Positions 1-11,133 of a DNA stretch of 64,000 nucleotides are shown one piece after another. This DNA comes from Drechslerella dactyloides (taxonomy: Eukaryota; Ascomycota; Orbiliomycetes; Orbiliales; Orbiliaceae): positions 4,960,001-5,024,000 of the forward strand of contig JAGTWJ010000002.1 of assembly GCA_020064725.1 (NCBI GenBank), read 5' to 3'. Within the stretch, counting starts at the first letter, position 1; each line of letters starts with the position of its first letter. Below the pieces are notes generated by a model. The model did not search any database. It had not been told where the DNA came from and saw only the letters and a program-made list of their open reading frames with translations. Position numbers and translations under genes: made by a program.

Positions 1-1751
1 TTATAGCTGTGGCGTTCTGAGTCAGCACTTGTTCTGGAAGAAAGTTCGTGTCTTAAAGTCTCAGGCTAAGTTCGCGTTGCGTGGTCACGGGAGACCGTAA
101 TGCAACACCAACTCGGGGCGAAGCCACGAAAGAAAAAAGAGGAAAACTTACATGTAGTATTGGATGATGCAAGCCCAGATCATGGCGGCAGCACCAGTGA
201 AGAAACCAAAAGTAATCTTCTTCAGCGCCGTAAAGTTGATCTTGGCCTTCCTCAATGCGGGGTATATCAGCATGTCGCAGATCGGGATCAGGATAACCAA
301 TGCCAAGGGATCCAAGTTGTTGACAATGTCGTTCGGCAGACCGTTAAGCTTCATGACAGCGGCTTGGGAGACAAGGTTGTTGTTGATCTGGTTGTAGCAC
401 AGCCACCAGAGCGGAAGCCAGACGAAGACCGAGCAGGCATGGAACCCGCGGCGAACTTCATCTACCCAATGATCGTCAAAGGTCATCCAGGACGGGCGAT
501 TCTCAGGAGCGACATGGGAAGGCTTGACCATGTCCCACATAGTTCCGTCGTTCAAGTGTTTGAAACTGGGTGGTGTTAGTATCAAAAGCTTGAAATGATG
601 ACGGATGCATGGGGGATATTGGGCTTACGTTGCGACCGGGTTGAGGTGCCACCTTCCCTTCTGAGCAAAGACAAAGGCTTTCATCGCCTTGGACAATACG
701 CTCCCTTGCGGCGGGGAGCGGACATAACGCTTTCGGCAGACCAAGAGGACGATTGGGCAGCAGCAGAAGACCATGGTCGGTAGCAGAAATGAGAGCCAGA
801 AGCCGACGTATTTCTCAGCATAGACCATTGTAATCTACGTTTTTGTTAGCTCGTGACCTCGTATTCATAGTGCATACGCTAAAAGGAGGGTAGACCTTAC
901 CTGTCCGATCAAAGCACCGATATTTATCATCAAGTAGAAGTACATGTAGATCCTTGAAGCTGTGACAGCAGGGTCCACGATGACTTTCTCACCTGACGGT
1001 AAGGTTTGGACCCTGAGGTACGTGTTGCCACTCTGTTCGGCGACAAGGGGGGAGATGTTGGCTTTGAAGCCGCCAGTTCCGATACCCATGACGACCAGAG
1101 CTACAGCGAAGCAGCCTAGTGCGCCGTTTGGGTTGTCAATAACGGTAGGGACAGCGGAGACGACGAGAAGAACATGGCCGACCATTGCGATAGCGACAGC
1201 TACGCAGATAGTTTTGTAGCGACCCCAGTAAGTATCGGCGATGTAGGCGCCGAAGAGCGGGAGTAGGTAGACCCAAAATGTGTTAAAGGTTCCTAGACCT
1301 GTCGAGGCTCGCTGGCCACGGCCCAAGGCGCCAGATTGGCCGTCAGGGCCACCAGCGCCGCTGCGAGAGCCATCCGGTCGGCTCTGCTGGATAAAGTTGG
1401 TGACTTTTCTGCGAGTTAGCTAGCAGATCCAGCCAGATATAAGATCGTACGACTCGAGGAACACTTACACACAACAGTGGTACCGTAGTAGGAGAAGCGC
1501 TCGCACAGCTCGACGAAGGCAATTGTGTAAGCGTTCCACGGGATTTTGTCGGAGACATGGCGCAGAGTAGTCATCTCCTCTTCTGTCGGCGCGTCTTCCT
1601 CCTCACGTTCAAAGGCGCCATGATTCTTGTCATGACCATCGTAAGCGGGCAAGCCGACTTCAGGTCTACGATGCTCATGCTTTTCGTCGAGAGGGAGTGT
1701 AAGCGCAGGATCGTGCTTCGCCGCGAAGGCGACGTCGTCTGGCTGGCTCAT
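1..1751 (-). CDS. PTR2: PTR2-type proton-coupled peptide transporter, partial (3' end beyond left edge)
   Basis: Imports di- and tripeptides with protons across the plasma membrane (POT/PTR family; established for the family). Exons read on the minus strand: 1751-1469, 1403-901, 834-629, 565-152 and a tentative 33-1; about 468 residues lie in the first four. A polar, acidic N-terminus leads into the ExxER-like stretch VELCERFSYYGT. Then come FTNFIQQ, the PTR signatures GTGGFKANISPLVAEQ and YFYLMINIGALIGQ, and WMTFDDHWVDEVRRGF before the C-terminal half. The acceptor at 1404 restores the family motif TVVFTNFIQ, which fixes that intron; a branch-like tactaac precedes the acceptor at 566. The exon ending at 152 is followed by a GTAAGT donor, so the apparent stop at 148 is intronic and the last transmembrane segments lie outside the window. 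Start at 1751 is the first in-frame Met. Confidence 0.93.
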
Positions 1752-4070
1752 TGTTGCTGGTGGAGTTTGGTATAAACTCTATGTGCGATTATGCAGTATG
1801 CCTGTTGCACAAACAAAACGAGAAACCAGCTCTGGATGCGCGGTGATCGACGGCGGTTGTATCTTCTCAGAAGATCGCGAAAGAAGAGTGGAAGAAGATG
1901 AAGAATGTCGCGCGACGGCGAATGGATTTTTTTTTCTTTCCTTCTCAAAGTCCCTGGACCACGAGGAGAATCGCTCTCGTTATATGCCAAACTGAGAATT
2001 TATACTTTCGAGCGAGACCAGTCTGTCTTCCAGCGCTGAGACCTGGCACGAGGGCTGTTATTTAAGTTCTGGCTCGCCGGCGTGTCTCTCTTGGCCGATA
2101 AGCTTAAGATGACTGGCCACGATCAACTGCAGGCTATGACCAGGTCGAGCGGCGACAAGCAATGAGGAGAGCATATGATGTGACACTCCCCTTACTCGAT
2201 GTAGAAGCAGTGTCCGGTAGGATACAAGGCCGGGTAGGCTGGCAGAGGAGCACGCGATAGGTGAGAGACATGGTAGTCCCTTCCTCGGATGCGGCATGTT
2301 GGAATCCATGTATCCAACGAGCGAGAGCTGTGGCCAACCCGTCGACTCTAACCAGCCGGACGAATTTTTTTTTTCTCGTTCGCATTTCCTCGGAGGTCGC
2401 CACGGCGTGGCCACGAGGCGTAGAGGTGATTTAGCGATGAGGCCATCTTGGCTCGCAGCCGCGAAATCCTGATATTCGTGCGACAGCAGCGCATAGCAGA
2501 TCATCATACATGACGACCGACGGGCGGACAGGTCAAAATTAAAGTGTGCCGCGGCGGCGCAAACAAGCATTTCCCAAGCACTGGCAGCATGTCCTAAGAA
2601 TGTAATTTCTTTCTCAGCATCATGGCATTGCATGCTAACGAGGCGTTGGCTTCTTGGCGCATGCGCTCACGGTTTTCGACGACTGGTCCATCCATCCCGC
2701 CGATACAAAGTCCAACAATGTGAAGCGGGTGCTGTTTGCAAGCCTCTGCCGGACGAGGGCAGGGACAAGGACAGGCCGACGCGCACCTCGGCTCGTTGCC
2801 TGAAGTAGCAGGTGCGAACAGCGATGGCCGAGTCGTGTGGGCTGGCGCAGATGGCCGACTGGTAGGCAGGCGAGTGCAAAACTACGGGCGAATCAACAGG
2901 TGGGTCCAATCCAGATGGAAGGGTTGCAATTGGTCTCTGTCTCTATCTGTCTGCAGTTTGTCTCGTGTCGACAACAGGAATGGCGGATGTCTCGAAATAT
3001 CAATTGCCACAGATGGCCCTCTCCGCTTGACGAGATGGCGACCCGCTAGAAGGCTTCCGGAAGCTGTCGCCCGAGCATGGTTAATTGCTGGAACCATGTG
3101 CTGCAACCTGACGGACGCCCGTCTGGGCAACGTCACCGATAGAGACTTTTACCTAAGAAATCTGATGGCTGAGAATATCCGAAGCAGTGGTGGGGCGAGC
3201 GAGATTCGATTCGGGTTTGATGTCGATAAGGAGAGGATAGCAGCAGCTATCGCGAGGTCGAGGCTGCTGCCTAGCCGATGACCTAATGCCGGCACAGATT
3301 TTGTTTCTGCGTTGCCCGCCTGACAAACCATCACCACCAGCCAGCAGCCGAGATGTCTCTGAGGACGTGCGAGCCTGATGCCGAATCCAAAGCCGGCCGG
3401 GAAGACTTTTCACGGGGCGCCCTTGGGTCCGTCCGATGTTGGATGGCTCTCTAGAATCGCGATCATCCGGATAAAAATTGCCCCCCAGACAAGCCAGTTG
3501 GCCTTCTGCGGTACTGGAAACCGTTTTCTCGTATCGTGGAATTGCGGTGCAGGCTCAGGCCGTAATGTGAATTGGTGGCCTGGTCAACTTTGACGAACAA
3601 TCTGCAGGGAAGCACCGGCCTGGGAAATACCCGCTTCGGTAAGTTAGGAGCACCTAGGTAAAATGCTTGACCGACTGTAGCCGGCGTGTTCTCTATCAAC
3701 TAGCGAATGATTGAACTGTGCCTGGCACCCGGGTAGGGTCTGATTAATAATGATATCGGCGACGAGCGATCTTTGCATCTAGATATCTCGGTACGAGCAT
3801 GTGCGTGGGGTCATGCTATCGGCTTGTGAATAGTAATATCATATTTACAGCGCCTGGCATCGAGGCTAATATCATATCACTAACTTGTATGGAAATAACA
3901 TGCAGCTCGACTGCGACTCTGGTACAATAGCCATGGTCCTGGGGATTCGTAAATCCAATGCACGACAAAATCACGATAACATACCCTCTATTGATCTATA
4001 TCCCACCTGAACTCTATCAAAGAAACCAAACATCCTGTAATCAATCAGCTTGCTGAACAGAACGGAGCCA
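1752..4070. other. Intergenic spacer upstream of PTR2
   Basis: No convincing gene. It contains the PTR2 promoter at its left end (a pyrimidine tract lies near 1930 on the plus strand). Open frames at 2058-2633 and 2736-3281 lack family motifs, hydrophobic organisation and splice support. Confidence 0.5.
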
Positions 4071-5743
4071 TTACCACCGCTTGACTTCATCCTTTTTCTC
4101 AAACCCTTCAACGTCTGCATCTTCATCCTTCCCTGGCACCATCAGGCGGCCCCGCAATACCGCCCGCGGTGTCTGAACAACCAGCATCAGCCAGACGGCA
4201 AATTCAATGATTACCATCGCTGTCCCCACCCACTGGACGGCAGGACTAAAGAATATTTTCCCAAACAGAAGCGTTGCGCCAACTAATCCCGTATTTGGGA
4301 AGAGAAAAGCCCACCAGGATAAATGGAAGTTGAAGTCCACGTTCTTCTTGCGCAGTGCATGTTTTTGGATCGCGCCAGCTACCACTGCTGTAGTCGACAG
4401 CAGCAGCCACCACGCAGCCAATCCGTAGAATAACATCCCCGTCAGCAAGCATGCCACGTAGAATGCATTGCCCACAGCAAAGTCATCCGAGATCCCGAAG
4501 TCTGAAGGGAGAAACTGTGTCCTCCCTATATCTCCTAGAGCGATAATTGTGAACGACGTGAACCCGGGCGGGCCCACAGCCATGAACATTCCTGGTCGTA
4601 GATTGGGTGATGGTAATCGGAAAAGCATCAGACGTTTGAGAAAGATCGTAATAAACATGAGTGAGATCAGGATACCAAATCCTTGTAGGAGTATACTCGT
4701 AATGAGTATTGGGAAGACGCGATGGTGGTTCGCGTTGGCAGTTGTGACAAGGATACGCGACACATTGGCACCCACGGTCCCAACCAGCATCGCTATAGAG
4801 AACCTCGTCAGCCCGATCGCGAAAGGTTTGTGAGTCGAAGTCTGATGGCTATCGACGGGACAGCGCATGCAAGTGCTGCACATGTGTGCCAAGTACGTAC
4901 CGGGAAAGCATGGCAGCGCCCATGCCGGGGTTGCCGCCTGGGGAGTGTGCGACTCGCGTGAAATAATAAAGTACGAGAGCGCGATAGCCAATACTATAGA
5001 GCAAAAGGTATAAACCCAAAACAGCACCTCGACCGCCTTCGACAGCCAATTATCCTGCGAAGGCTCCCCAATGTTATCGACACCGTAGTGGCAAGTATTG
5101 ATGAGAATCGTGGCTGACGATAGCAGAAACGTCGCTGTGAAAAGTCCTTCGCTATAATAGAGGCTTAGCACGCCGGACAACTGGATTTTCACTACACAGG
5201 CCGAGGGAACCGACGTCGGATGTCGAATGCTATTGTAGAGAGTGTGTCGCCACATCGTGAATCTGACGACAAGACCGGCGGTCGCAACGCAGTAGATGGC
5301 CACGGAAATCAGAAACACGATGACTCCGATCGTGTCCAGGCCCCGGAAACGAAATGGTAGTAGGTGCAATTGGACCGCGATACCGCCTGTGCCCATGACT
5401 GGTAGGTACCATCTGTGCGTCCGGACTCGCGAAGACAACCGTCGGCGTCAGCCTGCACTCTTCTGCCATGACCAGAGCCGATACACATACGCCCAGGTAA
5501 AGTGGTGGATTCGAGTATCGAACGGAACATTGCGCTGGGAGGGCGTGTAATTGCTCTTCTCCCGTAGGCTGAAGGGGTCGCTGGCTATGTTGTTGCGAAT
5601 AGGAGACCGTCAGCACCTGTTGATTCCACCAAGGGAGTCGGAATCAGAAAAACACCGACGCTGGTAGGCATACTAAACTTGACAACGGGGGCGAGTAGTG
5701 CTGCGACTGCGCCGGCTTCGAGAGCCGTTCTATCCGTATCCAT
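4071..5743 (-). CDS. TDT/SLAC1-family transporter (C4-dicarboxylate/malate or sulfite exporter type)
   Basis: Plasma-membrane carrier of the tellurite-resistance/dicarboxylate family (Mae1, Ssu1, TehA, SLAC1 relatives). Substrate cannot be fixed from sequence: malate-type dicarboxylate or sulfite are the family options. Exons 5743-5674, 5584-5491, 5412-4901 and 4792-4071 sum to 466 codons (465 aa). Splicing joins HHFTWA to WYLPVMGTGG, the family N-terminal signature, and removes 4900-4793 (an in-frame 36-codon insert) to give WALPCFPAMLVGTVG. About ten hydrophobic segments are visible, with PPGFTSFTIIALG and LSWWAFLFPNTG near the C-terminus, which is acidic and lysine-rich. The first exon and its junction (donor after 5674, acceptor before 5584) are the least certain part; the other junctions are strong. 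Lies tail-on to the PTR2 promoter. Confidence 0.88.
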
Positions 5744-6464
5744 GATCGGTGTATCTGGCGATGCAGAGCTGCTGGGTAGACCCAGCGGTGGGCGACATCA
5801 GAAGCGGTTGGTTCTGCGGCATCGCGATTTTATAGCTAATGTAGGAATGTGCAAATCAGGCGAGTGAGGTTGTGTCGCAGGTGTCGGCCAACACGGCTGC
5901 TCATGGGACCAATGCAACAGACAACGCAGCCTGACGGGCAGGGAAACGAGGTCACGATCATGGCACAGAACATTTGAATCCTAATACTTGCGAGAGCCAA
6001 TGATGTTCTACCAGCTTATCTTTTGGCGCGTGCACCTTCATAGAATGGTTATCTGGATAGCGTTTGAATGTAAATGCCCAAGTCGGGACTAGTTGCTGCG
6101 GCCGAAGGTGGCTTCAGTGCTCGTGTCAACCCCAACCGATAGAAATGTCTATTGAAGCCAATCAGATAAAAATATATATGTACATGTACATTCCCAACTG
6201 CAAGAACTACCTGCTACCTGTATATATGTCATAGAAAACCCAAACATAATGTACATACAAGTGAAATAGAGACCCCTGGATCTGCCACCCAGCCTGGCCT
6301 GTTGCGGTTTTAGAGTCCCGCCAACCGCTTAGTGGGAAAGAGCTGGATTCAACCCAGCGTATTCTATAGGGAAAAGCTCGCCTGTAGTCGCCGATTCCTT
6401 GGCCTCAGCTGCGACTATAGGAGTGGTGATACTCACACACACCCTCCACTTGGCAGCGTCTGCC
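5744..6464. other. Intergenic spacer
   Basis: Holds the promoter side of the TDT transporter and the 3' side of the next gene. An AT-rich patch (6165-6260) with atatatgtacatgtacat-like alternation is visible; no gene seen. Confidence 0.5.
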
Positions 6465-8738
6465 TCAACCCCAGGTGATCTTGTTCTTGTCCGGATTTTC
6501 CTCCTCCTCCTTGGGCTCATTCTCTTCCTCCTCTCTATCTTCCCAGCGCTCCAACTCCTCCAGCTCTGTATCTTCCCAACGCTCCGACTCCTTCAGTTTG
6601 GACACCAGTTCCTCTTGCTGGTCGTTTGTTAACCCTTGTGACCAATCCGCTGCGTTATTTTGAGTCCTTGCCGGGAAATTTCTCCCTTCCCAATCTGATC
6701 CTCTCCTGAAGGCTCCATCTTCAGGCTCTCCCAGGCGCCTTTTAAGTGCTTCATAGCGCTTTGTATACTTGGTAGTATCATCCAGCCTTTTGAACGAGCC
6801 TTCGTTCAATGTTGATACCATAGCAACCTGTCTCTCCCATAATTCATGGGCATTCTCGAATTTCTTGAACGTCCCCGGTATATTATCAGAGTGAGTGGTG
6901 CCTTCCTCCCATATTGTGTATTGGGCTGGCTCAGCCGTCAAATCTGGAGCGGGTTTGGCGGCGAAATTTCCTCTCTCCAGCCATCCAATACTAGGATAGG
7001 CTCTGAATGGCCCGGGTCCCCTTGGCCTCTCTCGACGGATGGACGGGTCATCTGGATCGAATTCGCCTGTTTGTTGTAGAAAGTCCACCTGCTCACGTTT
7101 CTCCAATGCTGCAAACTCTGGATTGATCCAGACTTCTCCTTGTCCGCTTTCCAGCAGAGTAATTTCAGCTTTGGTCATCTTCATCTCCTCCAAGACACGC
7201 TCGTATTCTGCCAGCTTCGCCTTGATCTTTGCCTTCAAAAGCTTCTTCTTCCTTTGTGCACTTATACTTTGCATCCTGGCTGTTGCGTGAAGACCCCGCT
7301 CGTGTCGCAGCCATACCTCAGCAGCTGGGTGGCCGAATGGATAGAGCTGGCCTTGCGGCAATGCCGCAGCAACTTTCGGGGCGATGGGCTGCGACTCGAG
7401 AAGTTCTTGCGCCTGCTGAATGACCGCGGCTTTCTTTTCTGTGAACTTATCATGCTGAAGTTTCCGTGCCGCCTCCACACCGTCTAGCTTTCTGACATCC
7501 GTGAGATCGACCAGACCGTTCATTCGGCCCCCGCGTACTGCCCACCGTCCTATATCCTGTGCGGCGATAAAACTCCAATAATCACCGGCGCATTTGGATG
7601 CTTGAGACATAATTTTCCCAAGCTCGGGATTGATAGTGGGGAGGGGAATGAATCCGGAACGAAACAGGAGCTTGACAGCAGTCTCCTCCTCAATCCAGTC
7701 TTTGTTTTCTATTTTCGTAGCTTTAACATCGCCAATCTTAGTACGTGGAGGAGCGTACATGAGCCTGCCAGCCGATCCTGTTTTGACACCGTAGCAATCG
7801 TGTGCCCGATGGGGAGAAGATACATGTTGCCAGCGTTGATAGTAGAAGTTCCAAAATCTCATCAGGTAACGAGGCTGGTGACAGGTGTTGCAGGCTCTGA
7901 TTACCGGTGGTGGGGGTGGTGGGAGGCTGTTGATATGTGGGTATGATGCCGGGTCTGGTGGAGACCAGTGGTAATTATTTCGGAGTTTCTTTGCGTTCTG
8001 AACTTTGGACCATTCTAGTCTCCTTGCGACCTCTTCTTTGCTGTAGTCTTGCTTTAAGCCCATCATGACAGTTGGATGCCATGGTCGAGGTGGTTCTCGT
8101 AGAGGAAAATATGAAGAAATGTTCTCCCAATTGGTGTCGTCGGGGAATAGAAACCATCGTGTCGGACCAAGTTGTCTCGGGTATTTGCCTTTCTTGGTTC
8201 GCACGGGGTTGACGCCGGCCGGTAGATGTGGGATTTTATACGGATTCCGGATACCCCCATCGACAGTTTTGGCGGATTTGAGCAGAAGGCCGAGTGTTAT
8301 CTTGTCGAATTCATTGGCCGTTTGGAAGGGGCTGCGATTCATGTCGAGCATCTCATCGATTCGGTCGACGGCGGGAATGTATCCATGCTTGCGAAGTGCG
8401 GCGAAAACTTCCTTTTCGGTGCGCAGCCGTTTCGGTTTGTAGTAGTCGAGAGAAGACTGTATTCGATCCTTGTCTTTAGGGTGAAGAACCAGGTGTTCAC
8501 CAGGCCTCGTGAAGACTATTCTCGGTTTCGACCCTGCTCCAGAAGAATTTGGCTTGTTCGTGGCGGGTGAAACGGTGGAGACATGTATGGAGGCGGCATG
8601 AACCGAGGAGCAGTGATGGAAAGATGTTGTTCCTCGATAGAGAGAAGGCAATCGAGGGGAGTTTCGGCAAGATGCTCGCAGGCTGACAAGGTCAACAAGG
8701 CGAGGGCATCTCCGCTCAAGCTGACGTGCGAGGACCAT
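6465..8738 (-). CDS. Hypothetical protein with mitochondrial-type N-terminus, intronless
   Basis: I do not recognise the family. The frame is open without introns; I choose the Met at 8738 (757 aa) over the in-frame Met at 8846 because the resulting N-terminus is Arg/Ser/Leu-rich without acids for about 70 residues, as in mitochondrial presequences. The middle contains a tryptophan-rich block (WFLFPDDTNWENISSYFP) and a possible metal-binding arrangement CNTCHQPRYL followed by HRAHDCYG about 20 residues later. A lysine-rich coiled-coil candidate (AQRKKKLLKAKIKAKLAEYE) follows, then a strongly acidic tail of Glu runs. The organisation suggests a fungal mitochondrial-expression or mitoribosome-associated protein; that is inference only. 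Length and good codon organisation make it very likely a real gene. Confidence 0.75.
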   Translation of the reverse strand: MVLARQLERRCPRLVDLVSLRASCRNSPRLPSLYRGTTSFHHCSSVHAASIHVSTVSPATNKPNSSGAGSKPRIVFTRPGEHLVLHPKDKDRIQSSLDYYKPKRLRTEKEVFAALRKHGYIPAVDRIDEMLDMNRSPFQTANEFDKITLGLLLKSAKTVDGGIRNPYKIPHLPAGVNPVRTKKGKYPRQLGPTRWFLFPDDTNWENISSYFPLREPPRPWHPTVMMGLKQDYSKEEVARRLEWSKVQNAKKLRNNYHWSPPDPASYPHINSLPPPPPPVIRACNTCHQPRYLMRFWNFYYQRWQHVSSPHRAHDCYGVKTGSAGRLMYAPPRTKIGDVKATKIENKDWIEEETAVKLLFRSGFIPLPTINPELGKIMSQASKCAGDYWSFIAAQDIGRWAVRGGRMNGLVDLTDVRKLDGVEAARKLQHDKFTEKKAAVIQQAQELLESQPIAPKVAAALPQGQLYPFGHPAAEVWLRHERGLHATARMQSISAQRKKKLLKAKIKAKLAEYERVLEEMKMTKAEITLLESGQGEVWINPEFAALEKREQVDFLQQTGEFDPDDPSIRRERPRGPGPFRAYPSIGWLERGNFAAKPAPDLTAEPAQYTIWEEGTTHSDNIPGTFKKFENAHELWERQVAMVSTLNEGSFKRLDDTTKYTKRYEALKRRLGEPEDGAFRRGSDWEGRNFPARTQNNAADWSQGLTNDQQEELVSKLKESERWEDTELEELERWEDREEEENEPKEEEENPDKNKITWG

Positions 8739-11133
8739 GACGATACTGATTGAACAGGCTCTTGGTTGCGCCAGGATAGGTCGTGAAGATCGAGGCAGTA
8801 TCGAGCAGGCTAGCGCTAGCGGCTCAGTTCGAAGCGTGGGGTGCACAGTTTACTATACGTTGATGCATGGCGACGTGGGGGACGAGAGTCCCAATTGACT
8901 ATTCGGCGTGCATGACCTGGGATCCAGGGCAGGTGCTGGTGGGATGGATGCTGCTGCTCGGAGTTGAAGTGATTGGATGCGCTCTCGCAAGTTTACTTTT
9001 TTTTCCTTCTGCGACGCGCCTAGTAGAATAGCGCTAGTCATTGAGCTAGTCTCGAAGTGGAAACTTTGTGAATTATTCTGCAACAGCACAACGCGCCGCG
9101 TTTTCAAGCGTCGCGACGCCCACTAGGTTTAATTTAAAGGGAGATTCCATTGGATTTCTCAAATCGCAGGCCATTTGGTGAAACAGTTACAGTCGGTGGT
9201 AGCCACTCAATCCCAAACATCGTGCGTCGGTTCAACTCTACTCACGCTGTCAAACGATGGACCGAGCTGTATCTGGACAGTATACTGACGCGCGCTAAGC
9301 ATTTCAAGGAGACCAATCATTCATTCTCACTCCGCCGAACCAATATAATATTACCATCTCAAAATCCGAGTCGATTTGTAGTATTTTCAGTTGCGATGTC
9401 ATCGGGTGGGTGGCGGGCGCAGAAAGCGAAGCGAGCGAAAGGGCGCGCGCTCAAAGATGAAAGAGAAGCAGGCCTTCAACGCGACTGTGCCGCTACTGCA
9501 AGGGGAACATAATCAATATAATCCGATATTGTTCTCTAAGTTATCGTGCTGAATTTATTCTATAGATGAGCCGCTGAATATTCAATCAGTAAATTAAGCT
9601 CTGCAATGAATATGAAATAATTGGACAGGAAGCCAGTCAATTAATTCATATCAGCTAGCCGTGGATACAGTACTGAATGCATTTCCGCTCTCTACGAACC
9701 TAGATCTGGTCGTCACTTCTGCATGCTAGCGCAAACAACTGGCATGACTATAAATCAAACCGGATAAGAATTTCAGCAACATTTTTCTGCCATACATAGA
9801 TACAGTCAGAACTCCGGTCTCCAGCGTTACAGCTCTGCCTACACCAGTAGACCGAAAGAGACTTCACACAGATCCATGTGATTTATAAATTGGTCGACTG
9901 GATCATAGAGCCGATAGTTCAACATGGCAGCTTCAGTGATTAAGCTTGTAGCCTTCAATTTCTAATAGTATACAATCTTGGAGGCCTTACAATCTGTTTT
10001 AGAATATCTCAGACTCCTTTGGGATAGCTTAGAAAAGCTTTAAATAGGTTATAACTAAGTGCGCACTCTAGATTCAACAACAATATAGGCTTTAACACCA
10101 TACATTCTTGCCCCATGATCAACGTACTATTCATCCAAAATGTTACATTAGATAAATTAATTAATTATTACGATGCTGACCGGTATTCATACGTGCATAT
10201 TTTTTACATATTTAAGTCTGAGAGAATGTTGCAGAAGGCTTCAGAGTCGATTTTACATGAGTTGTGTGTTGTCTAGATTATGTGGGTCTTAAGTTCGAGC
10301 ATGGTTTACCGAAATCGATCGTTGGTGAGTACTTCAAACGGACGAATATTTAGAATATACCCGTCGTCTCAGGATCCTTCACCTCCAGCATGAGTTTAAG
10401 GGTGCAGATTTGGCGCTCAAATGCGTATTCATTTTGCAAGTGACTCAGGATGACCTTTAGCAATCTTGCATGAAAGCAAACGGAGATTCTAAGAATCTAC
10501 GGAAAGGATGACATTTAAAATATATCGTTGAAGCTGGATACGCATTTATAGCGATCTCTTAGACATGGAATCAGCTTGTCCCGCAAACCCATTTATACTA
10601 CAGATCCAGAATATTAGGCCAATGGAAGGGCTTGGAGTTTTGTACAACACCCACAAATCCACTTCGTTAATATCCCCACTTCCAGCCGGGGAATTTCGAT
10701 TTGCCAACGCAGCGAGTCACCCCCTCCGCTCGGATAGTCACGGTAGCGGCGACCAAATCCGTTCCTGAGTCGGGAGATCGCTTCGTCTGCTAACTTCTTC
10801 TTTATTAGTGCATTGCACTCACATATAACTGAGGTCGAGAGTGCTACGTAATTGGACTCTTGACTAAGTATCCTAGAGATGCAAATGTGCACTCACCCCC
10901 GCTGTGACTTTAACGAGCATGTGCACGCGCGGGGCTCGCCGTCTAGATAGATAAATATCATCAGCTGTACAGCCAACGTTCTCGCTTCGACGTTTATCAA
11001 TCGAACGCGACGTCCGACGTCAATATACTCTGTCTTGAACGCACGGTAGAACACATAATACTGACTGTTCCACGCCGAAGCAGAACAAACTTCTTTTTTG
11101 TGTGGCATCAAGGTTCCACAGATACCAGCAAAT
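8739..11133. other. Intergenic, AT-rich from about 9500
   Basis: 2.4 kb with no supported gene. 8739-9150 is the promoter side of the mitochondrial-type gene. 9500-10560 is AT-rich, with frequent TA steps and stops in all frames. It could be a decayed repeat, but I see no terminal repeats or transposase remnants. An open frame at 9150-9512 has no recognisable motif. Confidence 0.45.

Noticed and set aside
2058..3281. Two open frames (191 aa minus, 181 aa plus) in the PTR2 upstream region
   Set aside because: No domain motif, no hydrophobic pattern, overlapping alternative frames of equal quality.
6342..6358. tRNA T-arm-like stem GCTGG-ATTCAAC-CCAGC
   Set aside because: Loop is out of register with the TTCRANN consensus and no D-arm, anticodon arm or acceptor stem fits around it.
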